Source of the DNA: Pistricoccus aurantiacus
GTDB taxonomy: Bacteria; Pseudomonadota; Gammaproteobacteria; Pseudomonadales; Halomonadaceae
Length of the DNA stretch: 64,000 nt
Direction: 5' to 3'
Assembly (NCBI RefSeq): GCF_007954585.1
Contig: NZ_CP042382.1
Span: 3,410,001-3,474,000 of the forward strand
The notes beneath the pieces are model-generated. The model did not search any database and was not told the origin of the DNA. It saw nothing but the letters and a program-made list of their open reading frames with translations. Made by a program: the position numbers and the translations under genes. This document shows, in pieces, positions 17,104-25,602 of the stretch (positions are counted from its first letter, which is position 1; the number at the start of each line of letters is the position of its first letter).

Positions 17104-20100
17104 ATGTTACGTGCCACCGACATACTAGATAGCGCCAGTTGGAAGCAGGAGCCCGACGCACTGCTCAAGCAGATCAGCGAGCATTACATCGTCGATGAGG
17201 AAACCTTCATCACCGAGCAGATCGATTTCCTGGCCAACGACGAAGAAGACTTCAAGCGTATCGCTGACAAGACCGCGGAACTGGTACGTGAAGTCCGCGA
17301 CATGGACACCGCCGTCGATTCCATCGATGAGCTGCTTCAGCAATATAGCCTGGATACTCACGAAGGCCTGATGCTGATGTGCCTGGCGGAGGCCATGCTG
17401 CGCGTTCCGGACAAGGCTACTGCGGACGCGCTGATCGAGGACAAGCTGGGACCTTCGGACTGGAAGCGCTATCTCGGCCAGAGCGAATCCTGGTTCGTCA
17501 ATGCCTCGACCTGGGGGCTCTTGATGACCGGACATGTCGTCAAGATGGATCAGCCCAAGGAGGGCAAGCCGGCGGGCTTCATCAATCGCATGGTCAATCG
17601 CATGGGCGAGCCGGTGATTCGCCGCGCCATGGTCGAAGCCATGAAGGTCATGGGCCGCCAGTTCGTGCTGGGCCGGGACATCGACGAAGCGCTCAAACGC
17701 TCCAGGCCGTTGTTCGACAAGGGCTATACCTATTCGTACGACATGCTGGGCGAGGCCGCTCGTACCCGGGACGACGCCAAGCGCTATTTCGAGGATTATT
17801 CCCACGCCATCCAGCAGGTAGGCAGCACCAGTCAGAAGCTTTCCAGCAAGACCCCGGCGCCGTCGGTTTCCATCAAGCTCTCGGCGCTGCATCCGCGCTA
17901 TGAATTCGGCCGCCGCAGCCAGGTGCTCGAAGAGCTGGTGGGTAGCGTCAAGAAGCTGGTGAGCATGGCTCGGGAGCGCAGCGTCGCCATCACCATCGAC
18001 GCGGAAGAAGTCGATCGTCTCGAGCTGTCCTTGGAAGTGTTCCGCGCGGTGTATGAAGACGAGATCTGCCGCGGCTGGGGGCATTTCGGGCTGGTGGTAC
18101 AAGCCTATGCCAAACGCGCCTTGCCTACTCTTTACTACTTGAATCGCCTGGCGGAGCTACAGGGCGACGAGATTCCGCTGCGTCTGGTCAAGGGCGCCTA
18201 CTGGGATACGGAAATCAAGGAAGCTCAGCAGCTGGGAGTCGAGGGCTATCCGGTCTATACCCGCAAGGCCGGTACGGATGTGTCCTATCTGGTCTGCGCC
18301 GCTTTCCTGCTGTCCGACAATACCCGAGGACGCATCTTTCCGCAGTTTGCCACCCACAACGCCCACACTATCAGCGCCCTGCTGGAACAGGCCAACGAAG
18401 CGGATCGCGCCTTCGAATTCCAGCGCCTGCACGGCATGGGCGAAGCGCTTTACGACGCGGCGCTCAAGCGCGCGCCCAAGGGCACCTACTGCCGAATCTA
18501 TGCCCCGGTAGGCGCCCACAAGGATCTGCTGCCCTACCTGGTGCGTCGTCTGCTGGAAAACGGCGCCAACTCCTCCTTCGTGCATCAGTTGGTCGATCCT
18601 CGGGTGCCGGTGGAGTCCCTCTGCGTGCATCCGGTGGAAACCCTGCGTCAGCAAACCCCCTACGCCAACCCGCGTATTCCGCTGCCGACGAATCTCTACG
18701 GACCCCAGCGCAAGAACTCGAAAGGGGTCGATCTCAATATTGCCAGCCAGTATCAGCCGCTGATGGATGAGATGGCCTCCTTCATGGACCGCCAGTATCA
18801 CGTCAAGCCATTATTGGGGGTCGAAGTCGCCGAGGATAAAAGCGCTCGACAGCAGGTGATCTGCCCCTTCGACCACAACCAGGTGGTGGGAAGCGTGCAG
18901 TGGACGACCAAGGAACAGACCAGCCAGGCCATCGATACCGCCTGGCAGGCGTTTCCGGACTGGGAAAGCACCCCGGTCACCGAACGCGCCGCCTGCCTGC
19001 GACGGCTGGCGGACCTGCTCGAAAGCAACATGGCGGAGTTGATGACCCTGTGCTGCCGGGAAGGCGGCAAGCTGCTGACAGACGGGGTCGACGAGATCCG
19101 CGAGGCGGTGGATTTCTGTCGCTACTACGCGCTGAAGGCGGAGGAACTGTTCGGCGAGCCGACTGCCCTGCCCGGCCCTACCGGCGAATCCAACCATCTG
19201 ATCATGGGCGGCAAAGGCGTGTTCGTCGCCATCAGCCCCTGGAATTTCCCGGTAGCCATCTTCTGCGGACAGATCGCTGCGGCGGCGGTATCCGGCAACA
19301 GCGTACTTGCCAAACCCGCAGAGCAGACCTCGCTGATCGCTCATCGCGTGGTCAAACTGATGCATCAGGCAGGCATTCCCAAGGAGGTTGTGCAGTTGCT
19401 TCCCGGCGACGGTCCTACCGTGGGTAGCGTACTGACGTCGGACCCGCGCATTACCGGCGTCGCCTTTACCGGCGGCACGGATACCGCCCGGGCCATCAAC
19501 CGCGCCCTTGCCGCTCGAGAAGACGCCGCCTTGCCTACCCTGGTGGCGGAAACCGGCGGCCTCAACGCGATGATCGTCGACTCCACCGCGCTGCCGGAAC
19601 AGGTGGTGGTGGATGTCATCGAATCCGCCTTCCAGAGCGCGGGGCAGCGCTGCAGCGCGCTACGGGTGCTGTATCTTCAGGAAGATGTGGCGGATCGGAT
19701 CATCGCCATTCTCAAGGGCGCCATGGCGGAACTGCGAGTCGGTGATCCTCGGGAACTGGGTACCGACGTGGGACCTGTCATCGATGCGGAAGCCAAGGAA
19801 AATCTCGACGCGCATATCGAAACGCTGAAAAAGGCCGATCGGCTGATCGCCCAGACGTCACTCGACCCGACCCTGACAAGCGACGGTACCTTCGTTGCTC
19901 CCACCGCCTTTGCGATCGACAGTATCAGCGATCTCAAGCACGAGCAGTTCGGCCCCATACTGCATATCGTGCGCTACAAGGCAGAAGAGATCGACAAGGT
20001 CATCGAGACCATCAACGCCACGGGTTATGGCCTGACCTTCGGGGTTCACAGCCGCAACGAATCCTTCGCGGAGAGTATCGCGAAAAAGATTCGCGCCGGG

Positions 20101-20292
20101 AACGTCTATATCAATCGCAATATCATCGGCGCGGTGGTAGGCGTACAGCCTTTCGGCGGTCAGGGACTTTCCGGTACCGGGCCCAAGGCGGGCGGGCCGC
20201 ACTATCTGCTGCGTTTCGCCACGGAAAAGACGCTGACGATCAATACCGCCGCCCTTGGAGGCAACGCTTCGCTGCTGGCCCTGAACGACTGA
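17104..20292 (+). CDS. putA: Bifunctional proline dehydrogenase / L-glutamate gamma-semialdehyde dehydrogenase
   Basis: This 1062-residue enzyme converts proline to glutamate in two channelled steps, using FAD and then NAD+. The proline dehydrogenase barrel covers about residues 60-480; LRLVKGAYWDTEIK and FATHNAHTISAL are typical. The aldehyde dehydrogenase part follows from about 540, with ISPWNFPVAIFCGQ, the catalytic Glu in AETGGLNAMIVD and the catalytic Cys in SAGQRCSALRVL. It lacks the N-terminal ribbon-helix-helix domain and the C-terminal extension of the 1320-residue E. coli protein, so it is not an autorepressor. GGAGGAA precedes the ATG. Halophiles use proline as nutrient and osmolyte. 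Confidence 0.95.
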   Translation: MLRATDILDSASWKQEPDALLKQISEHYIVDEETFITEQIDFLANDEEDFKRIADKTAELVREVRDMDTAVDSIDELLQQYSLDTHEGLMLMCLAEAMLRVPDKATADALIEDKLGPSDWKRYLGQSESWFVNASTWGLLMTGHVVKMDQPKEGKPAGFINRMVNRMGEPVIRRAMVEAMKVMGRQFVLGRDIDEALKRSRPLFDKGYTYSYDMLGEAARTRDDAKRYFEDYSHAIQQVGSTSQKLSSKTPAPSVSIKLSALHPRYEFGRRSQVLEELVGSVKKLVSMARERSVAITIDAEEVDRLELSLEVFRAVYEDEICRGWGHFGLVVQAYAKRALPTLYYLNRLAELQGDEIPLRLVKGAYWDTEIKEAQQLGVEGYPVYTRKAGTDVSYLVCAAFLLSDNTRGRIFPQFATHNAHTISALLEQANEADRAFEFQRLHGMGEALYDAALKRAPKGTYCRIYAPVGAHKDLLPYLVRRLLENGANSSFVHQLVDPRVPVESLCVHPVETLRQQTPYANPRIPLPTNLYGPQRKNSKGVDLNIASQYQPLMDEMASFMDRQYHVKPLLGVEVAEDKSARQQVICPFDHNQVVGSVQWTTKEQTSQAIDTAWQAFPDWESTPVTERAACLRRLADLLESNMAELMTLCCREGGKLLTDGVDEIREAVDFCRYYALKAEELFGEPTALPGPTGESNHLIMGGKGVFVAISPWNFPVAIFCGQIAAAAVSGNSVLAKPAEQTSLIAHRVVKLMHQAGIPKEVVQLLPGDGPTVGSVLTSDPRITGVAFTGGTDTARAINRALAAREDAALPTLVAETGGLNAMIVDSTALPEQVVVDVIESAFQSAGQRCSALRVLYLQEDVADRIIAILKGAMAELRVGDPRELGTDVGPVIDAEAKENLDAHIETLKKADRLIAQTSLDPTLTSDGTFVAPTAFAIDSISDLKHEQFGPILHIVRYKAEEIDKVIETINATGYGLTFGVHSRNESFAESIAKKIRAGNVYINRNIIGAVVGVQPFGGQGLSGTGPKAGGPHYLLRFATEKTLTINTAALGGNASLLALND

Positions 20293-20314
20293 AGAAACCT
20301 TTCGCGTCACCTCG

Positions 20315-20354
20315 GGGTATTGGCCGGCGTCTCAAACCGGTCGATACCCTTTTT
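20315..20354 (+). terminator. Rho-independent terminator of putA
   Basis: GGGTAT-T-GGCCGG pairs with CCGGTC-G-ATACCC with two wobbles around a nine-base loop, followed by five T residues. It starts 23 bases after the putA stop codon. Confidence 0.8.
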
Positions 20355-20477
20355 ATCACCGTATGACAAGAACCGCGGAGCGCGGCTTTCACGATAGAAA
20401 ACAGCTGTATCATATCGTCGGTGGCTCGACGATGATCACCTGATCGGAATCCTTGAAAGATGGACCATTGGAAATGC

Positions 20478-20774
20478 TCAGATGGCCCAGACGCGAAAAA
20501 GCAATAATAGAGTAAAGATCAGCAGTACCCGCCAACAGGATTTCGAGGATATCAACCAGCGCGGCCAATCCTTGGGGAATCTCAGTCCCACACCCTTGGC
20601 AAACCCCAGCCCTAGCGCCCAGATCCCCAAGACCATCAAAGGCAGCTTGGCGATCAGCGGCAAGGCGCGAATCAATTCCGGCTGCAACAGCAGCCACAGC
20701 GCCAGGAACGCCGCCAGCGACAACGCCAGCAGCGGCGACCAGAAAGATCGATTTAAAGGTAGCGCTCTCATCAT
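20478..20774 (-). CDS. Small membrane protein, possibly YbgE-like
   Basis: This 98-residue protein has three hydrophobic segments (residues 13-32, 40-60 and 80-96). The GLGFAKGVGLRFPKDWPRWL stretch resembles the GVGFRPQK region of the YbgE protein of cyd operons, but no cytochrome bd genes are nearby. The assignment is tentative. AAGGA precedes two adjacent ATG codons at 20774 and 20771; either could be used. Confidence 0.6.
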   Translation of the reverse strand: MMRALPLNRSFWSPLLALSLAAFLALWLLLQPELIRALPLIAKLPLMVLGIWALGLGFAKGVGLRFPKDWPRWLISSKSCWRVLLIFTLLLLFRVWAI

Positions 20775-20912
20775 TTATTCCTTAGCAGCAGCAATCGCCG
20801 ACACAGTTTCTGACTGTAGCCGAGGACGATCGATCTTGCTAAGCGTCTTTCCCATTGCAGGTGTTGATCCAATAGCATAGGAAAAACTATGAGGCTGATA
20901 ACAAAATACTAC

Positions 20913-20941
20913 ATGACTTAAAAAACACTGTTTCCTATACT
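20913..20941 (+). promoter_or_regulatory. Candidate sigma-70 promoter of the first ompW
   Basis: ATGACT at 20913-20918 and TATACT at 20936-20941 are separated by 17 bases, about 80 bases before the start codon at 21020. No Anr box was found here, unlike the second ompW. Confidence 0.5.
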
Positions 20942-21019
20942 AGCTGCGTACAGGCTTTTCACCATTGTCTGGTGAATGCCTTACTCATAGTGGTTTAACA
21001 AAACCCGAGGAGTCGAACC

Positions 21020-21637
21020 ATGCATAAGACCAAGCTTTTCTCCGCCGCTCTTGTCGCCGCCGGTAGCCTGTTCGCTACCCAGTCAGCGCTGGCCTACGGC
21101 GCCGGGGACTTCTTCGTCCGCGGCGGCATCGCCAAGACCGACGTCAAATCCGACAATGGTAGCGCCGCGGGCCAAGATCTGGATATTTCTGATGAAAACG
21201 GCTTCTACTACGGTGTCGGTTATATCTTCCACGACAAGCTGGGCGTCGAGCTCAACGGTACCGAGAAGTTCGAGCACGATCTGGCACTGGAAAATGCCGG
21301 TGGTATCGGCAGCGCGGATCGCATGCCGGTCAACTTGATGCTGAACTTCTATCCGCTGGGCGGCACCGACAACAAGGTTCAGCCTTATATCGGCGCCGGC
21401 GTCAACTACACCCGCTTTTCCGGTGAAGATACCGTGCTGAATGACGTGCAGATCGATGACTCCTGGGGCGCCACGGGTCAAATCGGTGTGGATCTGGCCA
21501 TTACCGACAACCTGATGCTCAACGGTTTTGCCAATTATGCGGATGTGGACGCGGATATCGACCTCAACGGTAATCGTGCCGGCGAGGCCGAGGTCGATCC
21601 GGTGACCATCGGTGGAGGCGTGACCTTGCGCTTCTAA
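21020..21637 (+). CDS. ompW: OmpW family outer membrane protein
   Basis: This 205-residue protein has a signal peptide ending SALA-Y25 and the eight-stranded OmpW barrel pattern: YGAGDFFVRGGIAKTDVKS, FHDKLGVELNG, MPVNLMLNFYPLGG, VQPYIGAGVNYTRF and a terminal aromatic Phe for barrel assembly. OmpW makes a narrow channel for hydrophobic solutes in the outer membrane. GAGGAG precedes the ATG. A paralogue lies convergently at 21781. Confidence 0.92.
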   Translation: MHKTKLFSAALVAAGSLFATQSALAYGAGDFFVRGGIAKTDVKSDNGSAAGQDLDISDENGFYYGVGYIFHDKLGVELNGTEKFEHDLALENAGGIGSADRMPVNLMLNFYPLGGTDNKVQPYIGAGVNYTRFSGEDTVLNDVQIDDSWGATGQIGVDLAITDNLMLNGFANYADVDADIDLNGNRAGEAEVDPVTIGGGVTLRF

Positions 21638-21716
21638 ACATATCGCACTTCCAAGCTGGGCTATCGTCTTGCAGGATCAGACGAGCCGGTCATGAAGTGG
21701 TAGCTGCAAAGACGAA

Positions 21717-21750
21717 GCGCCGGAGACATCTCCCCGGCGCTTTTCTGTTT
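21717..21750 (+). terminator. Rho-independent terminator between the two ompW genes
   Basis: GCGCCGG pairs with CCGGCGC, with an inner AGA/TCT extension, followed by TTTTCTGTTTT. It lies 80 bases after the first ompW stop. It reads best on the plus strand. Confidence 0.8.
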
Positions 21751-21780
21751 TATGGCAACTTGTTCATGGCAACTTGGCGA

Positions 21781-22419
21781 TCAGAAACGGAAGCCAATGC
21801 CTGCCATCACCACCACCGGATCGATTTCCACCTCGCCGGCATTACTACCGCCGACTTCCGCATCGCTATCGATATCCAGGTACCAGGCGGCGGCGTTCAG
21901 CGACCAGTGCTCGCTGATCAACAGATCCACGCCGAGCTGTCCCGCCGCACCCCAGGAGTCGTCAAGATCCAGGCTGACACCGTCGATATCCGTCTCTTCG
22001 TCGGAGAAATGCGTATAGTTGACGCCGGCGCCGATATAAGGCTGTACCTTGGCGTTGGTGCCTCCCAGCGGATAGAACTGCAGGGTCAGCGTTGGCGGCA
22101 GGTGCTTGGTGGAAGCAATATTATCGCCGTTGAGGCGAATGTCGTGCTCGAAGCGCTGGGCGGCCAGCAGCTCGATTCCCAGCTTGTCGGTAAAGCGATA
22201 GCCCAGGGTGAACGCGAAGCCGGTATCGTCTTCCACGTCCACGTCTAGAGAACCCAAGGCGGTATCCAAGGTGCCATTGTCGCTCTTGGGCTGAACCTTG
22301 GCGACACCGATACGGGTAAAGAAATCGCCGGCGCCATAGGCCAGGGCCTGGGAACTCGCGAAAGATGCGCCAATGGCGGTAGCGATGGCAAGGGCGATAG
22401 CTGGGGAGAACTTACGCAT
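21781..22419 (-). CDS. ompW: OmpW family outer membrane protein (second copy)
   Basis: This 212-residue paralogue shares the YGAGDFFTRIGVAKVQPKSDNG opening, the KVQPYIGAGVNYTHFSDEETD segment and a terminal Phe with the convergent copy. A signal peptide ends near QALA-Y. AGGAAG precedes the ATG. Its upstream region has an Anr/FNR-like box with class II spacing, so this copy may serve low-oxygen conditions while the other has a plain promoter. E. coli ompW is known to respond to FNR. Confidence 0.92.
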   Translation of the reverse strand: MRKFSPAIALAIATAIGASFASSQALAYGAGDFFTRIGVAKVQPKSDNGTLDTALGSLDVDVEDDTGFAFTLGYRFTDKLGIELLAAQRFEHDIRLNGDNIASTKHLPPTLTLQFYPLGGTNAKVQPYIGAGVNYTHFSDEETDIDGVSLDLDDSWGAAGQLGVDLLISEHWSLNAAAWYLDIDSDAEVGGSNAGEVEIDPVVVMAGIGFRF

Positions 22420-22483
22420 GAGTCACTTCCTATCAGTGGGAACGATTACGAGTGAGATCGAACGTTGTAGTGAAACTGGAGGA

Positions 22484-22524
22484 AGTGTAACCGTAAGCCC
22501 GTTCGTGTTCTTGATTTAGGTCAA
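22484..22524 (-). promoter_or_regulatory. Candidate Anr/FNR class II promoter of the second ompW
   Basis: TTGATTTAGGTCAA at 22511-22524 matches the FNR/Anr consensus at nine of ten fixed positions. A minus-strand -10 TACACT lies at 22489-22484. The centre-to-centre distance is 31 bases, identical to the hsp20 promoter and correct for a class II activator site. The start codon is 65 bases on. Confidence 0.55.
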
Positions 22525-22588
22525 GAAGCTCAGGTCAAAACCGTAGTTTTTTGTTACTCATCTGGCTATACCATTCGAGTGCCTTGGC

Positions 22589-22924
22589 CTAATCGGCTTG
22601 CGTGATGGTACGGTCCACCTCTTCAATGGCTCTGACCACCAGCAGAAACTGACTGGGCTTGGCATGGATCTGCTTGAGATAGACATGGGCGGCGGGGGCA
22701 ACATCGCACCGAGAGGGAAGGGGTGCTTTTGCATCTATCAAGGCATCCAGGCGCGGGATGAACACGAATCGCAGCCATTGAGGCAGCTCCATGGTATCGA
22801 TGCAAAAGGGCTGCCGACTCTCGAATGCCTGGGCCTCGGGCTCTCGTACTCGCCACAGATCCGCCGCCTTCATGGCCGCCTCCAGACGGCGCAGTGACGC
22901 ATCCAGGGTTTGATGAACACTCAT
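22589..22924 (-). CDS. yqcC: YqcC family protein (DUF446)
   Basis: This 111-residue helical protein has the DUF446 pattern: LEAAMKAADLW near the start, PFCIDTMELPQWLRFVFIPRLDALI in the middle and a VRAIEEVDRTIT end. The family is often next to the pseudouridine synthase truC in enterobacteria; no such gene is here. The function is unknown. GGAG precedes the ATG. Confidence 0.88.
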   Translation of the reverse strand: MSVHQTLDASLRRLEAAMKAADLWRVREPEAQAFESRQPFCIDTMELPQWLRFVFIPRLDALIDAKAPLPSRCDVAPAAHVYLKQIHAKPSQFLLVVRAIEEVDRTITQAD

Positions 22925-23014
22925 AAGGACTCCCGATCAACTTGCCTTGATTATCTCGTGGACAATCCAGCTTGGCCACTCTGTCCCGGCTGAGTGAACT
23001 CTGGACTGAAAGCG

Positions 23015-23761
23015 TCAAGGCGCGTTGGCGGCCAACACCTTGCGCAGGAAACTTCGAGTACGCGGATCCCGCGGATGAGCAAACAACTCGCTGGGCGGCC
23101 CCTGCTCGACGATACGGCCTTCCGCCATGAAGATCACCCGATCCGCGACGTCACGGGCGAATCCCATTTCGTGAGTCACCACCAGCATGGTCTGACGCTC
23201 CCGGGCCAGCTGCTTCATCAGGGCCAGCACTTCCTCGACCTACTCAGGGTCCAGGGACGAGGTGGGCTCGTCGAACAGGATGACCTCCGCCTGGGCCGCC
23301 ATGGCCCGGCCGATTCCCACCCGCTGCTGCTGGCCCCCGGAAAGAGACGCCGGATAGGCGTCGGCCTTGTCCGCCATGCCGATACGCTCGAGAATTTCCC
23401 GCGCCCTGGCGTGCGCCTTGGCCTTGGGCCAGCGGTTGACCACGATCAGCCCTTCGGCAATGTTCTGCAGCGCCGTCTTGTTGGTGAACAAGGCGTAATT
23501 CTGAAAGACAAAGGCGGTGCGCCGCCGCAGCGCCAGGATCTCAGCCTTGCGCGCCCGGGAAACCTCTACCTTCAGATCGCCGACCTTGAGCCGGCCCGCG
23601 TCCGGACGCTCGAGAAAGTTCAGGCAGCGCAGCAGGGTCGACTTGCCGGTGCCGGAGGGGCCGATCACCACGATGATCTCACCCTGTCGGATTTCCAGAT
23701 CGATGCCGTCAAGCACCGCGATGTCGCCGAAACGCTTGACCAGACCGTTGACTTCGATCAT
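23015..23761 (-). pseudogene. Polar amino acid (cystine-type) ABC transporter ATPase with in-frame TAG
   Basis: The frame encodes a 247-residue ABC ATPase with Walker A GPSGTGKST, signature LSGGQQQR and Walker B VILFDEPTSSLDPE. Directly after SLDPE comes a TAG (23242-23240), where the family normally has Leu in SLDPELV. The same frame then continues VEEVLALMKQLA through the H-loop VVTHEMGFA and a complete C-terminus. One base change (TTG to TAG) explains it. The truncated product keeps the P-loop and Walker B but loses the switch His. The ATG overlaps the permease stop (ATGA). It could be a true recent mutation, a suppressed codon or a sequencing error. Confidence 0.85.
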
Positions 23762-24432
23762 CGCCGGTAGGCCATGCTGAGACGCGCTTCCAGACGACGC
23801 TGCAGCCAGGCCAGCAGCTCGACGATGACCCAGTAGAACACCGCCACGGTCAGAAAGGCCTCGAAATACAGGAAGCTGCCTGCCGCCTCCTTCTGGGTGG
23901 CGCCCATCAGCTCCGTGACGCCCAGGGTAAAGGCCAGGGAGGTGGCCTTGATCATGTCGATGAAATAGTTCATCAGAGTCGGCACCGCCACGCGAGTGGC
24001 CTGAGGCAGCACGATGCGACGCATCAGTTGGCCATTGGTCATGCCGATGGATAGCGCCGCCTCGGTCTGGCTGCGATCGACGCCGATGATGGCGGCACGG
24101 ATCGATTCCGCCATGTAGGCGGAAAAATGCAGCGTCAGGCCCAGAATCGTCGCGGTGATGCCGTTGATCTGGGTCAGAAAGCCGAGTATCTGCGGCAGAC
24201 CGTAGTAGAACAGGAAGAGCTGCACCAGCAGCGGCGTGCCGCGGAAGAAGGAAATGAACAACATCGTCAGCGCATTGAGACCGGGAATCGCCAGTACCCG
24301 CACCACGGCAAGTCCGCAGGCCAGCGCCAGGGCGAATAGCATGCCCGCGGTAGCCATTTCCAGGGTCAAAGGCAGATAGGTCGCCAGTATCGGCACCAGC
24401 CCCAGCATGTAATCCACATCGAGAACGTTCAC
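23758..24432 (-). CDS. Polar amino acid ABC transporter permease (YecS-like)
   Basis: This 224-residue inner-membrane permease of the His/Glu/Gln/cystine family has five hydrophobic helices. It carries the EAA-type loop SIRAAIIGVDRSQTEAALSIGMTNGQLMRRIVLPQA around residues 115-150 and FISFFRGTPLLVQLFLFYYGLPQ near residues 60-82. The GTG at 24432 was chosen because AGGGG lies 8 bases before it; another GTG three codons upstream is possible. It works with the neighbouring binding protein and the interrupted ATPase. Confidence 0.88.
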   Translation of the reverse strand: MNVLDVDYMLGLVPILATYLPLTLEMATAGMLFALALACGLAVVRVLAIPGLNALTMLFISFFRGTPLLVQLFLFYYGLPQILGFLTQINGITATILGLTLHFSAYMAESIRAAIIGVDRSQTEAALSIGMTNGQLMRRIVLPQATRVAVPTLMNYFIDMIKATSLAFTLGVTELMGATQKEAAGSFLYFEAFLTVAVFYWVIVELLAWLQRRLEARLSMAYRR

Positions 24433-24473
24433 GCGCCACACCCCTGGGTATTAAACGTCATGATCGGAGCGCC

Positions 24474-25226
24474 TCAGGGTTGAGTGATATCGGTACCGAA
24501 CCAGCGTTCTGAAATCTCTCTCAGGGTGCCCTCCTCGCGCAGCTTTTTCAGCGCTTCGTCGAGGCGCTGACGCAAGGCGCCCGCCTCCTCGGTATCGCGA
24601 AACGGATAGGCGTTGCGCAACTCGGAAAACGGTTTTCCCGCCAGCCGCAGCGGCAGCGGCTTCTCCTTGATGATCTGACTTGCGCTGACCCGATCCATGA
24701 CGAAGGCATCCACCCGCCCCAAGGCGGTATCCTGCTCGATATTGCTCTCGTAAGTGCGGATATCGATCTGGTCAGCATAGGGCAGCTCGCGCAGCAACTG
24801 CTCGTAGTTGGAGCCCAGGTTGACCGCAACGGTCTTGCCGCGCAGATCCTCGATGCCGGAAACCTCGTCGTTGCCTCGCTGAGTCACCACCTGAGCGCCG
24901 TCATAGACGTAGGGCTCGCTGAACTGATACTTGGCCTCTCGCTCCGGCGTGATGGTGATCTGATTGGCAATGGTGTCGATTCGCCCGGACTCCAGCATGC
25001 CGAACAGGCCTGAAAAGTTGGCGGTGACGAATTCCACCTCCATGTCCATCTGCCCCGCGAGCGCTTCCATCACATCCACCTCGAAGCCCTGCAGCTTGTC
25101 CTGCTGGACGAAGGTAAACGGAAAATAGCTTCCGGACATGCCCACCTTGAGGACGTCCTGTGCTTGCGCAACCGAGCCGACGGACAATCCCAATGCCAGC
25201 AGCGCATGAAATAAAAAGCGTGTCAT
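24474..25226 (-). CDS. Polar amino acid ABC transporter substrate-binding protein (FliY/TcyJ-like)
   Basis: This 250-residue periplasmic binding protein has a signal peptide ending VAQAQ near residue 23. The fold motifs are FPFTFVQQDKLQGFEVDVMEAL, IDTIANQITITPERE and the C-terminal LREISERWFGTDIT, very like the cystine-binding FliY end LSEKWFGADVT. Cystine or a related polar amino acid is therefore the likely ligand. The ATG at 25226 is preferred over one nine codons upstream because GGGAG lies 7 bases before it. If the ATPase is dead, this protein may bind ligand but not support uptake. Confidence 0.88.
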   Translation of the reverse strand: MTRFLFHALLALGLSVGSVAQAQDVLKVGMSGSYFPFTFVQQDKLQGFEVDVMEALAGQMDMEVEFVTANFSGLFGMLESGRIDTIANQITITPEREAKYQFSEPYVYDGAQVVTQRGNDEVSGIEDLRGKTVAVNLGSNYEQLLRELPYADQIDIRTYESNIEQDTALGRVDAFVMDRVSASQIIKEKPLPLRLAGKPFSELRNAYPFRDTEEAGALRQRLDEALKKLREEGTLREISERWFGTDITQP

Positions 25227-25602
25227 GATTTTACTCCCAGACGAAACCTTCATTGACGAATCCCCACTATTATCATTGCGTTAGCGCGCCGAAGTCCAAG
25301 CATAAGCGTTTCCTGTCTTATTCCAGCCAGCGATATAACCGGGAAAAATTCGGCGGTCGGGACCAAAAAATCCGACGCCCCCAGCAAAGATTGCGTTTTG
25401 CACAGCATTCACAGAATCCCTGAACGAGTCTGTGGATAACCCCTGAATACCTTTTGCTGGGCGTGTTCCATCGGGACCCGGCAACAATCGATCAAAATTT
25501 GATCAACGCTCGCCTTACCATGTTTCAATGGACGACGTTGGTCAATATAGTTGTTCACGGTGCCTTGGCTGGTACAGTGCACGGCTCGATAAGGATGATG
25601 TC
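25227..25602. other. Intergenic region with a 15-bp palindrome
   Basis: No gene was seen in these 376 bases between the binding protein and the DUF3549 gene. A perfect 15-bp palindrome, GATCAAAATTTGATC, lies at 25490-25504 about 100 bases before the DUF3549 start and may be an operator. One isolated TTATCCACA (DnaA-box sequence, minus strand) lies at 25431-25439. Confidence 0.45.

Noticed and set aside
25431-25439. Single DnaA-box sequence TTATCCACA on the minus strand
   Set aside because: Only one copy, without AT-rich repeats, dnaA, dnaN or gidA nearby, so not an origin.
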